Positions 1-7,692 of a stretch of DNA of 18,631 bases are shown piece by piece. A model generated the notes under the pieces. That model did not search any database. It saw only the letters and a list, made by a program, of their open reading frames with translations, and was not told the origin of the DNA. Each line of letters starts with the position of its first letter. The stretch's first letter is position 1. Both the position numbers and the translations under genes were made by a program. This DNA comes from Hyphomicrobiales bacterium (GTDB taxonomy: Bacteria > Pseudomonadota > Alphaproteobacteria > Rhizobiales > Devosiaceae): contig WFOP01000134.1 of assembly GCA_015487985.1 (NCBI GenBank), forward strand, positions 1 to 18,631. Reading direction: 5' to 3'.

Positions 1-579
1 CTAGTTTGACGTTGCCGGGGCGTCAGAGTTTTTTGCGGCCTCGATAGCGGGCAGAAGGCCGTTACGATAACTGTCTTCATTCAGGGGACCTATTTGTTTA
101 TAGGTGATGATGCCCTGCGCGTTGATGACAAAGGTTTCAGGCACCCCGTACACGCCCCAGTCGATGGAGACACGTCCGCGCGTGTCCGCCCCCACACCAT
201 CATAGGGGTTGCCCAGTTCCATCAGGAACTGGCGGGCGTTTTCGGGGGCGTCTTTCTGGTTGAGGCCAAAGATTTTTATATCTGAGGTGGCGGCAAGATC
301 CATCAGCAGCGGATGTTCCTGACGGCATGGAATGCACCAGGAGGCAAAAACGTTGACCACGGTGACCTCGCCCACCAGATCAGCGGAGCTGAAGCCGGGG
401 GAATTGTCTTCAATGCCTTCGATGGCGGGCAGTGTAAATTCGGGCACCGGTTTGTTTATCATTACGGAAGGCAAAAGTGTTGAGTCACGGTTGATGGTGG
501 TGGCAAACAGGAACGCCATTGCCACCACAACCATAAGCGGGGTTAACAGGATCAGGCCACGTTTGAATTGGGGGGACAT
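1..579 (-). CDS. ccmG: CcmG/DsbE thiol:disulfide oxidoreductase of cytochrome c maturation
   Basis: Membrane-anchored periplasmic thioredoxin that reduces the haem-binding cysteines of apocytochrome c (or CcmH) before haem ligation. The 192-residue product has an N-terminal membrane anchor at about residues 8-26, then a thioredoxin-like fold. The active site is W-C-I-P-C at residues 81-85, and the GVPE segment typical of CcmG (cis-Pro loop) lies further on. The stop codon is the first three bases of the window, so the gene is complete. I chose the ATG at 579 because it lies 4 bases after the ccmD stop, has a GGAAAG-like ribosome site in front and gives the usual CcmG N-terminus; an in-frame start at 636 would overlap ccmD. 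It is the last visible gene of the ccmABCDG operon. The family and role are well established and the call is firm. Confidence 0.93.
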   Translation of the reverse strand: MSPQFKRGLILLTPLMVVVAMAFLFATTINRDSTLLPSVMINKPVPEFTLPAIEGIEDNSPGFSSADLVGEVTVVNVFASWCIPCRQEHPLLMDLAATSDIKIFGLNQKDAPENARQFLMELGNPYDGVGADTRGRVSIDWGVYGVPETFVINAQGIITYKQIGPLNEDSYRNGLLPAIEAAKNSDAPATSN

Positions 580-583
580 GGGA

Positions 584-754
584 TCAGCTTTCCGTTTGTG
601 AGCGTCTGACAATGCCTTGCGCTTCCAAATCCGCAAGGCGTCTTTTTTGTTTGTTTGAACCGGCCCAAACCCAAATAATCAACAGGGATACCACGATAGC
701 GGTTCCGATATAGGAGCTTAGGATGAATGTGATATGAGGCCCCAGATCAATCAT
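584..754 (-). CDS. ccmD: CcmD haem exporter small membrane protein
   Basis: A 56-residue single-span protein: a short N-terminus starting M-I-D-L-G-P-H, one hydrophobic helix at about residues 10-31, then a basic cytoplasmic tail (NKQKRRL). This size and layout match CcmD, which helps release holo-CcmE from the CcmABC complex. Its ATG overlaps the ccmC stop by the four-base ATGA arrangement (751-754), which indicates translational coupling and fixes the start. Its stop lies 4 bases before the ccmG start. CcmD sequences are poorly conserved, so the call rests on size, topology and exact operon position. Confidence 0.85.
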   Translation of the reverse strand: MIDLGPHITFILSSYIGTAIVVSLLIIWVWAGSNKQKRRLADLEAQGIVRRSQTES

Positions 755-1527
755 TGTTTTGCTTCCATTTGCTGGGCGATATGGCGCCGTTCCAGATTGT
801 TGGCGCGCCGGCGCAGGATTTCTGAACGCATGGCAACCATGTGCAGGGTGAAAAATAACAGTGTGAAAGCCAGCATCATCACCAGCAGGGGGGTGGCGAT
901 GGAGGCGGGCATGGACAGGCCCTCGGTACTGATAATGGAGGGTTGGTGCAGGGTGTTCCACCAGTCCACGGAAAACTTGATGATGGGAATGTTGATGGCA
1001 CCGACAAGGGTGAACACGGCGATGGTGCGCGCGCCTTTTGACTGGTCATTAAAGGTGCTCCACAGGGCAACAAGGCCTATATACATCAAAAACAAAATCA
1101 GGGTTGAGGTCATGCGCCCGTCCCATTCCCAGAAAGTGCCCCAGGTGGGGCGTCCCCAAAGGGCACCGGTGAACAGGGCCACAGCGGTAAAGGCAGCACC
1201 CAGCGGGGCGGCGGCCTTCATGGACACATCGGCCAGGGGATGACGCCAGACCAGTGAGCCAACGGCGGAGACGGCCATGATTGCATAGACCATCTGAGAC
1301 AGCCATGCGTTGGGTACATGGATATACATGATGCGCACCGTTTCCCCCATTTGATAATCAGGGGGCGAGTTGAAAAAAGCATACCAGAGCCCGATGCCAA
1401 AGGTCACAATCGTGAGCACAATAAGGGGAACAACCAGGTGGGCACTCCAGCTCAGGTAAACACCGGGATGGGCGAGGCGGGAAAACCAGCTTGGTTGTTT
1501 TGTTGGCGTGGTCTGGGTCTGGGTCAT
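751..1527 (-). CDS. ccmC: CcmC haem lyase/transporter subunit for CcmE
   Basis: Integral membrane protein of the haem-handling family that delivers haem to the chaperone CcmE. The 258 residues carry about six membrane helices. The tryptophan-rich periplasmic motif is present as WGTFWEWDGR at about residues 129-138. Two conserved periplasmic histidines that ligate haem are visible at His70 (MYIHVPNAW) and His194 (WWNTLHQPS). It starts 62 bases after the ccmB stop, the only real gap in this operon, and its stop overlaps ccmD. A GGA 6-8 bases before the ATG could be the ribosome site. The length is normal for the family. Confidence 0.95.
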   Translation of the reverse strand: MTQTQTTPTKQPSWFSRLAHPGVYLSWSAHLVVPLIVLTIVTFGIGLWYAFFNSPPDYQMGETVRIMYIHVPNAWLSQMVYAIMAVSAVGSLVWRHPLADVSMKAAAPLGAAFTAVALFTGALWGRPTWGTFWEWDGRMTSTLILFLMYIGLVALWSTFNDQSKGARTIAVFTLVGAINIPIIKFSVDWWNTLHQPSIISTEGLSMPASIATPLLVMMLAFTLLFFTLHMVAMRSEILRRRANNLERRHIAQQMEAKQ

Positions 1528-1589
1528 TTTGGTCCGGGCTGTTTTGATTTTTCAAGAAAAAGACATCGTATGACAGTGGTCAGGTTTTT

Positions 1590-2255
1590 CTATTCCGCTG
1601 CGGTGCGCAAGGCAAGGGCAATAGCAAACGGGGCAAAGGCCAATGTGAGCAAAGAAAATGCGCTCAGGAACAAAAGCGCCGCGTTGGAGGCGCCGGGCCC
1701 GGCGATGGAGTTGGTGGCGGAAATTCCAAATATCAGAACGGGAATGGCCAAAGGCATGATGAGAATGGGGGCAATAACGCCGCCGCGTTTTAAGGTGACC
1801 GCAATGGCGGCCCCCACTCCGCCAAGGGCAATAAGGGCGGGAGAACCCAGCAAAAGCGCCAGAATTATCGCGGTAAAGGTCGGCCAGTCCATAAACAGCA
1901 TCACAGCCAGAATCGGGGTGGCCAGAATAAGGGGCAGGGCGGTTATGAGCCAGTGGGCAACAAGTTTGGCCAGCGCAATGGCGGGCATTGAAATGTCGGC
2001 ATGGGTAAATACCAGTAAAGTGCCATCTTCGTGGTCGGCCACGAACAGTCTTTCAAGCCCCAAAAGGGTTGATAACAATGCCGCGATCCACACGATTGAG
2101 GGGGAAAGAGCGGCTAAAAGCTGTTTGTCCGGCCCAATGGCAATGGGCATGATGACGCCAATGGAGATATAAAAAGTGAGCAGGGTAATGGTGGAGCCGC
2201 CATTGCGGATCGCCAGTTTCAAGTCCTGCAGGATGATGGTGAAAAAGCCGTTCAT
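1590..2255 (-). CDS. ccmB: CcmB haem exporter permease
   Basis: Permease partner of the CcmA ATPase in the CcmABCD complex, which uses ATP hydrolysis to release holo-CcmE from CcmC. The 221-residue product is almost entirely hydrophobic, with about six membrane helices. The family hallmark segment LERLFVADHEDGTL sits at about residues 67-80, and LKRGGVIAPILIMPL around residues 154-168. The ATG overlaps the ccmA TGA by four bases (2252-2255), so the two are translationally coupled. Length and composition are typical. No unusual feature was seen. Confidence 0.94.
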   Translation of the reverse strand: MNGFFTIILQDLKLAIRNGGSTITLLTFYISIGVIMPIAIGPDKQLLAALSPSIVWIAALLSTLLGLERLFVADHEDGTLLVFTHADISMPAIALAKLVAHWLITALPLILATPILAVMLFMDWPTFTAIILALLLGSPALIALGGVGAAIAVTLKRGGVIAPILIMPLAIPVLIFGISATNSIAGPGASNAALLFLSAFSLLTLAFAPFAIALALRTAAE

Positions 2256-2890
2256 CTTTGGCCCCTGGCGAAAGTCAGGGTGGATTGTGCAACGCCCTCC
2301 CTGAGGGAAATCGGGCGATGGGTGGCGGCAATAACAAGGCCGTTATCGGATAAATGTTCTTCGATTAGGTTTGCCACCCAGATGTCGCCATCGCTATCGA
2401 GGGCCGAGCTTGGTTCATCAAGTAACCAGATGGGGCGGGGGCTGACCAAAAGCCTGGCCAGGGAAAGGCGGTGTTTTTGTCCGGTTGAAAGATGGCCGGT
2501 CAAAAAATTATCCAGGCCGCCAAGGCCGGCCCTTTTTAGAGCAGAGGGGATGGGTTTTGTGGTGCCGGCAAACATCCGACTCCAAAATCCGAGGTTTTCT
2601 GCCAGTGTCAGTTGCGGCTTCATGGCGTTCAGCAGGCTGACAAAGTGAATGAGATGACTGGTGGGCAGTTCGTCCGTTTCTTCTTTTTTGCGGCCAAAAT
2701 CAATTTTGCCTTCAAATGGCAGCAGCCCGGCCAGCACCATGAGCAACGTGGATTTCCCCGCGCCGTTGGGGCCGCGCAAAAACAGCGCCTGCCCAGATTT
2801 TACTTCAAAATTCAGACCGGTAAAAATGCGCTGGCTGTCACGGGTACATTCAACATTGTGGGCCTGAATACGAATCGGGAAAAAATTCAT
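2252..2890 (-). CDS. ccmA: CcmA haem exporter ATP-binding subunit
   Basis: ABC ATPase of the CcmABCD complex. From the ATG at 2890 the protein is 212 residues. It has a Walker A motif GPNGAGKST (residues 40-48), an ABC signature LSTGQ (134-138), a Walker B ending LLDEP (156-160) and the switch histidine at 191, so it should be an active ATPase. An in-frame TTG at 2947 would add 19 polar residues (rich in S, T, N and D); a GGAAA lies 8 bases before it, so that start cannot be excluded. I prefer 2890 because family members begin close to this point. It is the first gene of the ccm operon and divergent from acnA. Confidence 0.93.
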   Translation of the reverse strand: MNFFPIRIQAHNVECTRDSQRIFTGLNFEVKSGQALFLRGPNGAGKSTLLMVLAGLLPFEGKIDFGRKKEETDELPTSHLIHFVSLLNAMKPQLTLAENLGFWSRMFAGTTKPIPSALKRAGLGGLDNFLTGHLSTGQKHRLSLARLLVSPRPIWLLDEPSSALDSDGDIWVANLIEEHLSDNGLVIAATHRPISLREGVAQSTLTFARGQR

Positions 2891-2968
2891 GGTGTCCGTA
2901 GTGGTGCCCGTATCGGTATTTTTGCTGATTTGAGATGAGTTTTCCAAGTTGAGTTTTCCAAGTGTTGC

Positions 2969-2997
2969 ATAAAAGAACAGATATTGATCCGCTTCAA
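2969..2997 (-). promoter_or_regulatory. Candidate sigma-70-type promoter of the ccm operon
   Basis: Read on the minus strand there is TTGAAG (2997-2992) as a -35 box, a 17-base spacer, and TTTTAT (2974-2969) as a -10 box. Each box matches 4 of 6 consensus bases. It would start transcription at about 2962, upstream of both possible ccmA starts. This is by-eye matching only. Confidence 0.35.
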
Positions 2998-3094
2998 GGC
3001 TGGCAACCCTGAAATGATTAGCCTATAAGGCAAATCAAATCTCAACGCGTGCGTTTTGCACTAATTTTACAAATTGATCATAGGTGGAATTACA

Positions 3095-5773
3095 ATGACA
3101 CAGACATCCCTGAACAGCTTTAACGCCAAACAGGTTCTTGATGTTAACGGCAAGAAATACACCTATTATTCCTTGATCGAGGCGGAAAAGAACGGGCTTC
3201 CCGGAATTTCGCGTTTGCCAAATTCACTCAAGGTTGTGCTGGAAAACCTGTTGCGCAACGAAGACAATAAAACGGTCACCCGGGATGATATCGAGGCTTT
3301 TGTCACCTGGCTCGATAAAAAATCCTCAATGCAGGAAATAGCCTATCGCCCGGCGCGGGTCTTGATGCAGGATTTTACCGGGGTGCCGGCGGTGGTTGAT
3401 CTGGCGGCCATGCGTGATGCAACGGTTACGCTGGGGGCGGATCCGCAAAAAATCAATCCGCTGGTGCCGGTTGATCTGGTCATTGACCATTCTGTCATGG
3501 TGGATAATTTCGGTAATGATGATGCATTTGCCAAAAATGTCGCCCTTGAATATGCCCGTAACGGGGAGCGATACGAGTTTTTGCGCTGGGGTCAGTCCGC
3601 ATTTGACAATTTTTCTGTCGTGCCGCCGGGAACCGGCATCTGCCATCAGGTAAATCTTGAATACCTGGCCCAAACCGTTTGGACCCGTGAAGTGGATGGG
3701 GAAACGGTTGCTTATCCCGATACGCTGGTGGGCACGGATTCCCATACCACCATGGTTAATGGCCTGGCGGTGCTTGGCTGGGGGGTCGGGGGCATTGAAG
3801 CGGAGGCGGCGATGCTTGGCCAGCCGGTGACCATGCTTATTCCCGAAGTTATCGGGTTCAAACTTGTGGGGGAAACGCCTCAAGGGGTAACCGCCACCGA
3901 TCTGGTGCTAACCATTGTTGAAATGCTGCGGGCCAAAGGTGTTGTGGGCAAATTCGTGGAATTTTTCGGTCCCGGGCTGGATCATCTTTCCCTTGAAGAT
4001 GCCGCAACCATTGCCAACATGGCCCCTGAATATGGCGCGACATGCGGATTTTTCCCCGTGGATGAGGATACGTTGGCCTATCTGCGCATTACCGGGCGTG
4101 ACGAGGCGCGTATTGATTTGGTTGAAGCCTATGCCAAGGCGCAGGGCATGTTTCGGGACAATGACGGACCGGAGGCGGTTTATAGCGATGTGGTGGAGTT
4201 GGATCTGTCGGTTGTTGTACCTTCGATTTCAGGACCAAAGCGGCCTCAGGATCGTATTTCCCTTGATGAGGCGGATAAAAAGTTTGCCCAGAGCCTGGCC
4301 GGAGAATTTGCCAAAAGTGATCAGCCGGTGTCTCCGGTTGAAGGGGAAGACTATTCCATTACCCATGGCGATGTGGTGATTGCAGCCATTACTTCATGCA
4401 CCAATACTTCAAACCCTTCCGTTCTGATTGCGGCGGGCCTTGTGGCGCGCAAGGCGCTGGCACTGGGCTTGAGTGTGAAGCCGTGGGTAAAAACTTCGCT
4501 GGCGCCGGGCTCGCAGGTGGTAACGGATTATTTGAACAAGGCGGGGTTGCAGGATGATCTGGATGCGCTCGGGTTCAACCTGGTGGGGTATGGCTGCACA
4601 ACCTGTATCGGCAATTCAGGGCCGCTGGCCGCGCCGATTTCTGAAGCCATCAAGGACAAGGACCTTGTTGCCTGTGCGGTTCTTTCGGGAAATCGAAATT
4701 TTGAGGGGCGGATTTCCCCTGATATCAAGGCCAACTATCTGGCTTCGCCGCCGCTGGTTGTCGCCTATGCCCTGCTCGGGAAAATGAGCAAAAATATCAC
4801 CACAGAGCCGCTTGGCAATGACCGGGAAGGCAATCCGGTTTATCTGAAAGACCTGTGGCCAAGCAACGCGGAAATCCTGGAAATTGTGCGCGCTTCCATT
4901 ACGCGCGAAATGTTTCAGGAACGTTATGGGGATGTGTTTAAGGGGGATCAGAACTGGCAGGGCATCGAGGTGTCTGGCGGGCAGACCTATGACTGGAACC
5001 CCACCTCGACCTATGTGCAGCTTCCCCCCTATTTTGAAGGTCTGGAAATGGAACCTGCGCCGGTCAAGGATGTGCAGGACGCGCGGATTTTGGGGTTGTT
5101 TGCGGATTCCATCACCACCGATCATATTTCCCCTGCCGGCTCGTTCAAAGTCGATTCTCCTGCCGGAAAATATCTGCTGGAGGGACAGGTGGCCCCCAAG
5201 GATTTCAATTCCTATGGTGCACGACGGGGCAATCATCAGGTGATGATGCGGGGGACATTTGCCAATATCAGAATCAAGAACCAGATGCTCAAAGGGGTCG
5301 AGGGGGGCTTTACCAAAGGCCCGGACGGCAGCCAGATGTCCATCTATGATGCGGCGATGGCCTTTCGTGATGCCGGCACTGAACTGGTGGTGTTCGGGGG
5401 CAAGGAATATGGCACCGGATCATCGCGGGACTGGGCGGCTAAAGGCACATTGCTGCTTGGTGTCCGGGCGGTTATTACCCAGAGCTTTGAACGTATTCAC
5501 CGTTCCAACCTTATTGGCATGGGGGTTTTGCCCCTGCAGTTCAAGGAAGGGGAAAGCTGGATGTCCCTTGGGCTTTCCGGCGATGAAAAGGTGAGTATTG
5601 CCGATGTGTCCGCAATTTCACCGCGCGGTGATGTCATGGTGAACATCGAGTTTGCCAACGGGGATCAAAAAACCATCACGGTTTTGTGTCGTATCGATAC
5701 GGAAAATGAAATGGAATATTTCCGTAACGGGGGTATTTTACAATATGTTTTACGCAATCTGGTTTCGCAATAG
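3095..5773 (+). CDS. acnA: Aconitate hydratase A (aconitase)
   Basis: Converts citrate to isocitrate in the TCA cycle using a [4Fe-4S] cluster; cytosolic. The product is 892 residues, close to E. coli AcnA (891). The three cluster cysteines are visible at Cys435 ([10 protein letters not shown]) and Cys501/Cys504 ([12 protein letters not shown]). Active-site segments [18 protein letters not shown] and [13 protein letters not shown] are intact, and the swivel domain occupies the C-terminal part. The ATG at 3095 is preceded by AGGTGGA with good spacing; an in-frame TTG at 3074 lacks this support. The gene diverges from ccmA across 204 bases and ends 12 bases before a GC-rich terminator, so it appears monocistronic. 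Confidence 0.97.
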   Translation: MTQTSLNSFNAKQVLDVNGKKYTYYSLIEAEKNGLPGISRLPNSLKVVLENLLRNEDNKTVTRDDIEAFVTWLDKKSSMQEIAYRPARVLMQDFTGVPAVVDLAAMRDATVTLGADPQKINPLVPVDLVIDHSVMVDNFGNDDAFAKNVALEYARNGERYEFLRWGQSAFDNFSVVPPGTGICHQVNLEYLAQTVWTREVDGETVAYPDTLVGTDSHTTMVNGLAVLGWGVGGIEAEAAMLGQPVTMLIPEVIGFKLVGETPQGVTATDLVLTIVEMLRAKGVVGKFVEFFGPGLDHLSLEDAATIANMAPEYGATCGFFPVDEDTLAYLRITGRDEARIDLVEAYAKAQGMFRDNDGPEAVYSDVVELDLSVVVPSISGPKRPQDRISLDEADKKFAQSLAGEFAKSDQPVSPVEGEDYSITHGDVVIAAITSCTNTSNPSVLIAAGLVARKALALGLSVKPWVKTSLAPGSQVVTDYLNKAGLQDDLDALGFNLVGYGCTTCIGNSGPLAAPISEAIKDKDLVACAVLSGNRNFEGRISPDIKANYLASPPLVVAYALLGKMSKNITTEPLGNDREGNPVYLKDLWPSNAEILEIVRASITREMFQERYGDVFKGDQNWQGIEVSGGQTYDWNPTSTYVQLPPYFEGLEMEPAPVKDVQDARILGLFADSITTDHISPAGSFKVDSPAGKYLLEGQVAPKDFNSYGARRGNHQVMMRGTFANIRIKNQMLKGVEGGFTKGPDGSQMSIYDAAMAFRDAGTELVVFGGKEYGTGSSRDWAAKGTLLLGVRAVITQSFERIHRSNLIGMGVLPLQFKEGESWMSLGLSGDEKVSIADVSAISPRGDVMVNIEFANGDQKTITVLCRIDTENEMEYFRNGGILQYVLRNLVSQ

Positions 5774-5784
5774 CTGTGACTGGG

Positions 5785-5814
5785 GGCGGGGTTAATGCCC
5801 CGCCTGTTCGTTTT
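5785..5814 (+). terminator. Intrinsic terminator after acnA
   Basis: Perfect 7-bp GC stem GGCGGGG (5785-5791) and CCCCGCC (5798-5804) with a 6-base loop, followed by TGTTCGTTTT. It lies 12 bases after the acnA stop and 60 bases before the next start. Confidence 0.75.
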
Positions 5815-5875
5815 CATGATTGTCTCACTGCAAATTGAATAGGTAAATTTGTCAAAGCCCCTTAATAGTAATGCC

Positions 5876-6610
5876 ATGAAAATTTCTCACAAATTGATGG
5901 TGTTTGTGGTGTGCGGGTTTGTGGCGCTTGCCGGGCCGGTTGTTGGTGGTGAATTCAAAACCAATCCGATTGCCGTGGTGGAGCTGTTTACTTCTCAGGG
6001 CTGTTCATCTTGCCCCCCGGCCGATGAATTTCTGGCTGAAATTCAAAAACGCCCCAATGTATTGGCTTTGGCCTATCATGTGGACTATTGGGACTATATC
6101 GGCTGGGAAGACACGCTTGGCAGCGGTGCCCATTCCGATTTGCAGCGCGCCTATGCCCAGAGCTGGGGAAAGAATCGCATTTATACACCGCAAATGGTGA
6201 TTAACGGGGTTGCCGATTATGTTGGCTCTGACCGTGAGAATATTGATGCTGAAATTGCACGCGCCACATTGCCGATCTTTGTTGATCTGACCTATCATGG
6301 GGGATTGCTTGAAGCACGCATCAACCCGGTTCAGAATGCACAAGGGGGGGTTGTATATCTGGTTACATTCAAAAATGAGGTTGTTGTTGATATTGAACGG
6401 GGCGAAAACCGGGGCAAATCCATAACCTATGCCCAAGTTGTCACATCGCGCCGCGCAGTGGGGGTTCTGGACCCGGAAAAAGGCGCGCATATTCAACTGC
6501 CAATGTCCGAACTTCTGGATGAACAAAGTGATGGGGTCGTGGTCATGGTTCAACAACAGATTGATGGATTGCCCGGCCCGATTCTGGGGGCTTCGCTTTA
6601 TCAGATGTAG
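5876..6610 (+). CDS. Secreted DUF1223 family thioredoxin-like protein
   Basis: Member of the DUF1223 family, which is predicted to have a thioredoxin-like fold; no biochemical role is established to my knowledge. From the ATG at 5876 the 244-residue product has a signal peptide (basic start, hydrophobic core to about residue 20, likely cleavage near the GG at 24-25). Next comes the family hallmark VELFTSQGCSSCPPAD, with the CxxC pair at Cys43 and Cys46, and a later segment YTPQMVING matching the cis-proline loop position. An in-frame TTG at 5849 has an AGGT just upstream and would add nine residues before the signal peptide, so the start is uncertain. It is probably exported and redox-active (inference). 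It lies behind acnA but beyond a terminator, so it is likely transcribed separately. Confidence 0.88.
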   Translation: MKISHKLMVFVVCGFVALAGPVVGGEFKTNPIAVVELFTSQGCSSCPPADEFLAEIQKRPNVLALAYHVDYWDYIGWEDTLGSGAHSDLQRAYAQSWGKNRIYTPQMVINGVADYVGSDRENIDAEIARATLPIFVDLTYHGGLLEARINPVQNAQGGVVYLVTFKNEVVVDIERGENRGKSITYAQVVTSRRAVGVLDPEKGAHIQLPMSELLDEQSDGVVVMVQQQIDGLPGPILGASLYQM

Positions 6611-6710
6611 CTAACGAAACAACTTCAACAGGATCAAAATCCAGGCACGGGGGAGCAAGGTTTGCAGGAATATTTGCAAATTGATCAAAATTGTTGAAGA
6701 AAGGGGGGGT

Positions 6711-6768
6711 GGTCGGCTCACTCAGGTCTCATGGTTTGGGGGCAATTAACACCTAATGAGAGCCGACC
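6711..6768 (+). repeat. Perfect 9-bp inverted repeat (hairpin) before a small ORF
   Basis: GGTCGGCTC (6711-6719) pairs with GAGCCGACC (6760-6768). Inside, TCTCAT (6727-6732) can alternatively pair with ATGAGA (6756-6761), so two mutually exclusive folds are possible. The 3' arm ends 3 bases before a GGAGG ribosome site. CTAATGAGA at 6753-6761 recurs at 6791-6799 inside the small ORF. Confidence 0.6.
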
Positions 6769-6784
6769 TCTGGAGGCAATAGAA

Positions 6785-6829
6785 ATGTTTCTAATGAGAC
6801 ATTCGGGCGCAAGCGGGGAAAAAATGTGA
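6785..6829 (+). CDS. Possible 14-residue leader peptide or sRNA-embedded small ORF
   Basis: ATG at 6785 with a near-perfect Shine-Dalgarno GGAGG (6772-6776) and an 8-base spacer. It encodes M-F-L-M-R-H-S-G-A-S-G-E-K-M and stops at TGA 6827-6829. Codons 9-14 lie in the 5' arm of the terminator stem, and the stop falls in its loop, so a translating ribosome would melt the terminator. This arrangement resembles an attenuator leader, but no plus-strand gene follows; the next gene is on the minus strand. It may equally be a chance ORF in a noncoding RNA. The SD quality is the main support. Confidence 0.35.
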   Translation: MFLMRHSGASGEKM

Positions 6830-6870
6830 CAATTTATGGCTCATTTTTTGTCCCGCTTGCCTTATTTTTT
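6809..6870 (+). terminator. Strong intrinsic terminator in the intergenic region
   Basis: GCAAGCGGG (6809-6817) pairs with CCCGCTTGC (6852-6860). After a G/GT internal bulge the stem continues with AAAAAATG (6819-6826) and CATTTTTT (6842-6849), a 17-bp interrupted stem with a 15-base loop. The T-rich run CTTATTTTTT (6861-6870) follows at once. It ends a plus-strand transcript, either a local short RNA or the 3' UTR of the DUF1223 gene 200 bases upstream. Confidence 0.8.
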
Positions 6871-6932
6871 AACTTGGATTTTGCCTGATATCAGCAAGTT
6901 AATACTGCATGGTTTCAGTATTGGGGAGTAAT

Positions 6933-7010
6933 GTGCGCATCCTATTGTTGGGATTATCAGCTGCATTTGTAATCGGGGGGAACAACCCTTGCCCGGGGGA
7001 ACAGCTTTAG
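6933..7010 (+). CDS. Doubtful 25-residue hydrophobic micro-ORF
   Basis: GTG at 6933 behind GGGGAG (6923-6928), though only 4 bases separate them. The 25 residues begin M-R-I-L-L-L-G-L-S-A-A-F-V-I-G-G and end with N-N-P-C-P-G-E-Q-L. The hydrophobic core resembles a signal or membrane segment with a cysteine behind it. It begins just after the AATACTG/CAGTATT hairpin. I do not recognise it. It may be chance; support is limited to the hydrophobic pattern and the purine run upstream. Confidence 0.15.
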   Translation: MRILLLGLSAAFVIGGNNPCPGEQL

Positions 7011-7086
7011 CGACTGATTTGAGGGAACAGGGGGCTAAAGCCTAACGGATTATCACTGGATCATATCAGGGCAAATGTGATGGGCT

Positions 7087-7614
7087 TTACAGCTTTTTTT
7101 GCATATGCACGATCCCGTGCCATGTGTTGAACTTATAACCAAGCTGGGGGAACCGGCCCAATAATTCAAAGCCGAATTTTTTATGCAGGGCGATGGAGCC
7201 TGCGGGCTGGCTTGCATATTCGCCCCCCCCATCGGTGATAATGGCAATCATCTGGTTGAAGCCAAATTCCTTTGAGCGGATGAGAAGTTCTTTCATCAGC
7301 ATCGAGCCCAGGCCCTTTCCTGTATATTCAGGGTCCAGATAGATGGCATTCTCACAGGTAAAGCGATAGGCGGGCCGGGTGCGGTAAGTTGAGGCATAGG
7401 CGTAGCCTACCGGTTTGTCGTTGATTGTTGCCACGATCAGGGGCTGCCTGTTGCGTCGAATGGTGCCGAATTTTCCTTTCATATGGGAAATATCGGGGGC
7501 GGTGAGATCAAAGCTGATGACTGTATTATTTACATAATGGGCATAAATTTTGGTAATTTGTGCAATGTGAGAATGGTGGTAGTCGCACAAAACCAGTGAT
7601 GAATTATCAGACAT
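7087..7614 (-). CDS. GNAT family N-acetyltransferase, phosphinothricin acetyltransferase-like
   Basis: Cytosolic acetyl-CoA-dependent acetyltransferase of the Pat/MnaT-like branch, whose members acetylate amino groups of amino-acid analogues such as phosphinothricin or methionine sulfoximine. The 175-residue product shows the PAT-type N-terminus (IAQITKIYAHYVNNTVISF, residues 18-36). The acetyl-CoA-binding motif YTGKGLGSML is at 97-106 and the C-terminal strand LHKKFGFELLGRFPQLGYK at 143-161. The ATG at 7614 has GGGGGA 8-9 bases upstream, which favours it over a TTG at 7629. The actual substrate cannot be told from sequence. The gene is on the same strand as the BI-1 gene but separated from it by a terminator. 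Confidence 0.88.
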   Translation of the reverse strand: MSDNSSLVLCDYHHSHIAQITKIYAHYVNNTVISFDLTAPDISHMKGKFGTIRRNRQPLIVATINDKPVGYAYASTYRTRPAYRFTCENAIYLDPEYTGKGLGSMLMKELLIRSKEFGFNQMIAIITDGGGEYASQPAGSIALHKKFGFELLGRFPQLGYKFNTWHGIVHMQKKL

Positions 7615-7630
7615 AAACGTGTCCCCCAAT

Positions 7631-7666
7631 TAAAAGGACCGCGAACCCCGATGAGGGGCCGCGGTC
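7631..7666 (-). terminator. Intrinsic terminator after the BI-1 family gene
   Basis: On the minus strand GACCGCG (7666-7660) pairs with CGCGGTC (7643-7637). It continues after a small bulge with CCCC/GGGG (7658-7655 with 7649-7646) around a 5-base loop, and ends in CCTTTTAATT. It starts 27 bases past the BI-1 stop and sits just before the GNAT ribosome site, so the GNAT gene may be driven by readthrough or by its own promoter. Confidence 0.7.
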
Positions 7667-7692
7667 GCTTTGAAGCAATTGTTGTCTGAGTG

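Larger units (their letters stand above)
6611..7086. other. Structured 476-base intergenic region
   Basis: No conventional gene. From left to right it holds CTTCAACA (6623-6630) with its complement TGTTGAAG (6692-6699), and a GATCAAAAT direct repeat (6632, 6683). Next come a 9-bp hairpin (6711-6768), an SD plus 14-codon ORF (6772-6829) and a strong terminator (6809-6870). After that are CTGATATCAG (6885-6894) flanked by AACTTG/CAAGTT, AATACTG/CAGTATT (6901-6922), three GGGAACA copies (6978, 6997, 7023), and GCTTTAGC/GCTAAAGC (7004-7041). This density of structure suggests one or two short RNAs or leader transcripts rather than neutral spacer. The flanking genes converge, so ordinary promoters are not needed here. 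Confidence 0.6.

Noticed and set aside
1318..2172. 284-codon open frame on the plus strand across ccmC and ccmB
   Set aside because: It is antisense to two well-recognised ccm genes, has no family resemblance, and its composition reflects the complementary strand of hydrophobic codons.
3001..3029. TATAAG (3024-3029) as an acnA promoter -10 box
   Set aside because: The hexamer 17 bases upstream (TGGCAA) is a poor -35 match; too weak to list.
6711..6870. Considered as 6S RNA, SRP RNA, RNase P RNA or permuted tmRNA
   Set aside because: The characteristic conserved segments of these RNAs are not visible, and the 14-codon ORF does not end like an ssrA tag.
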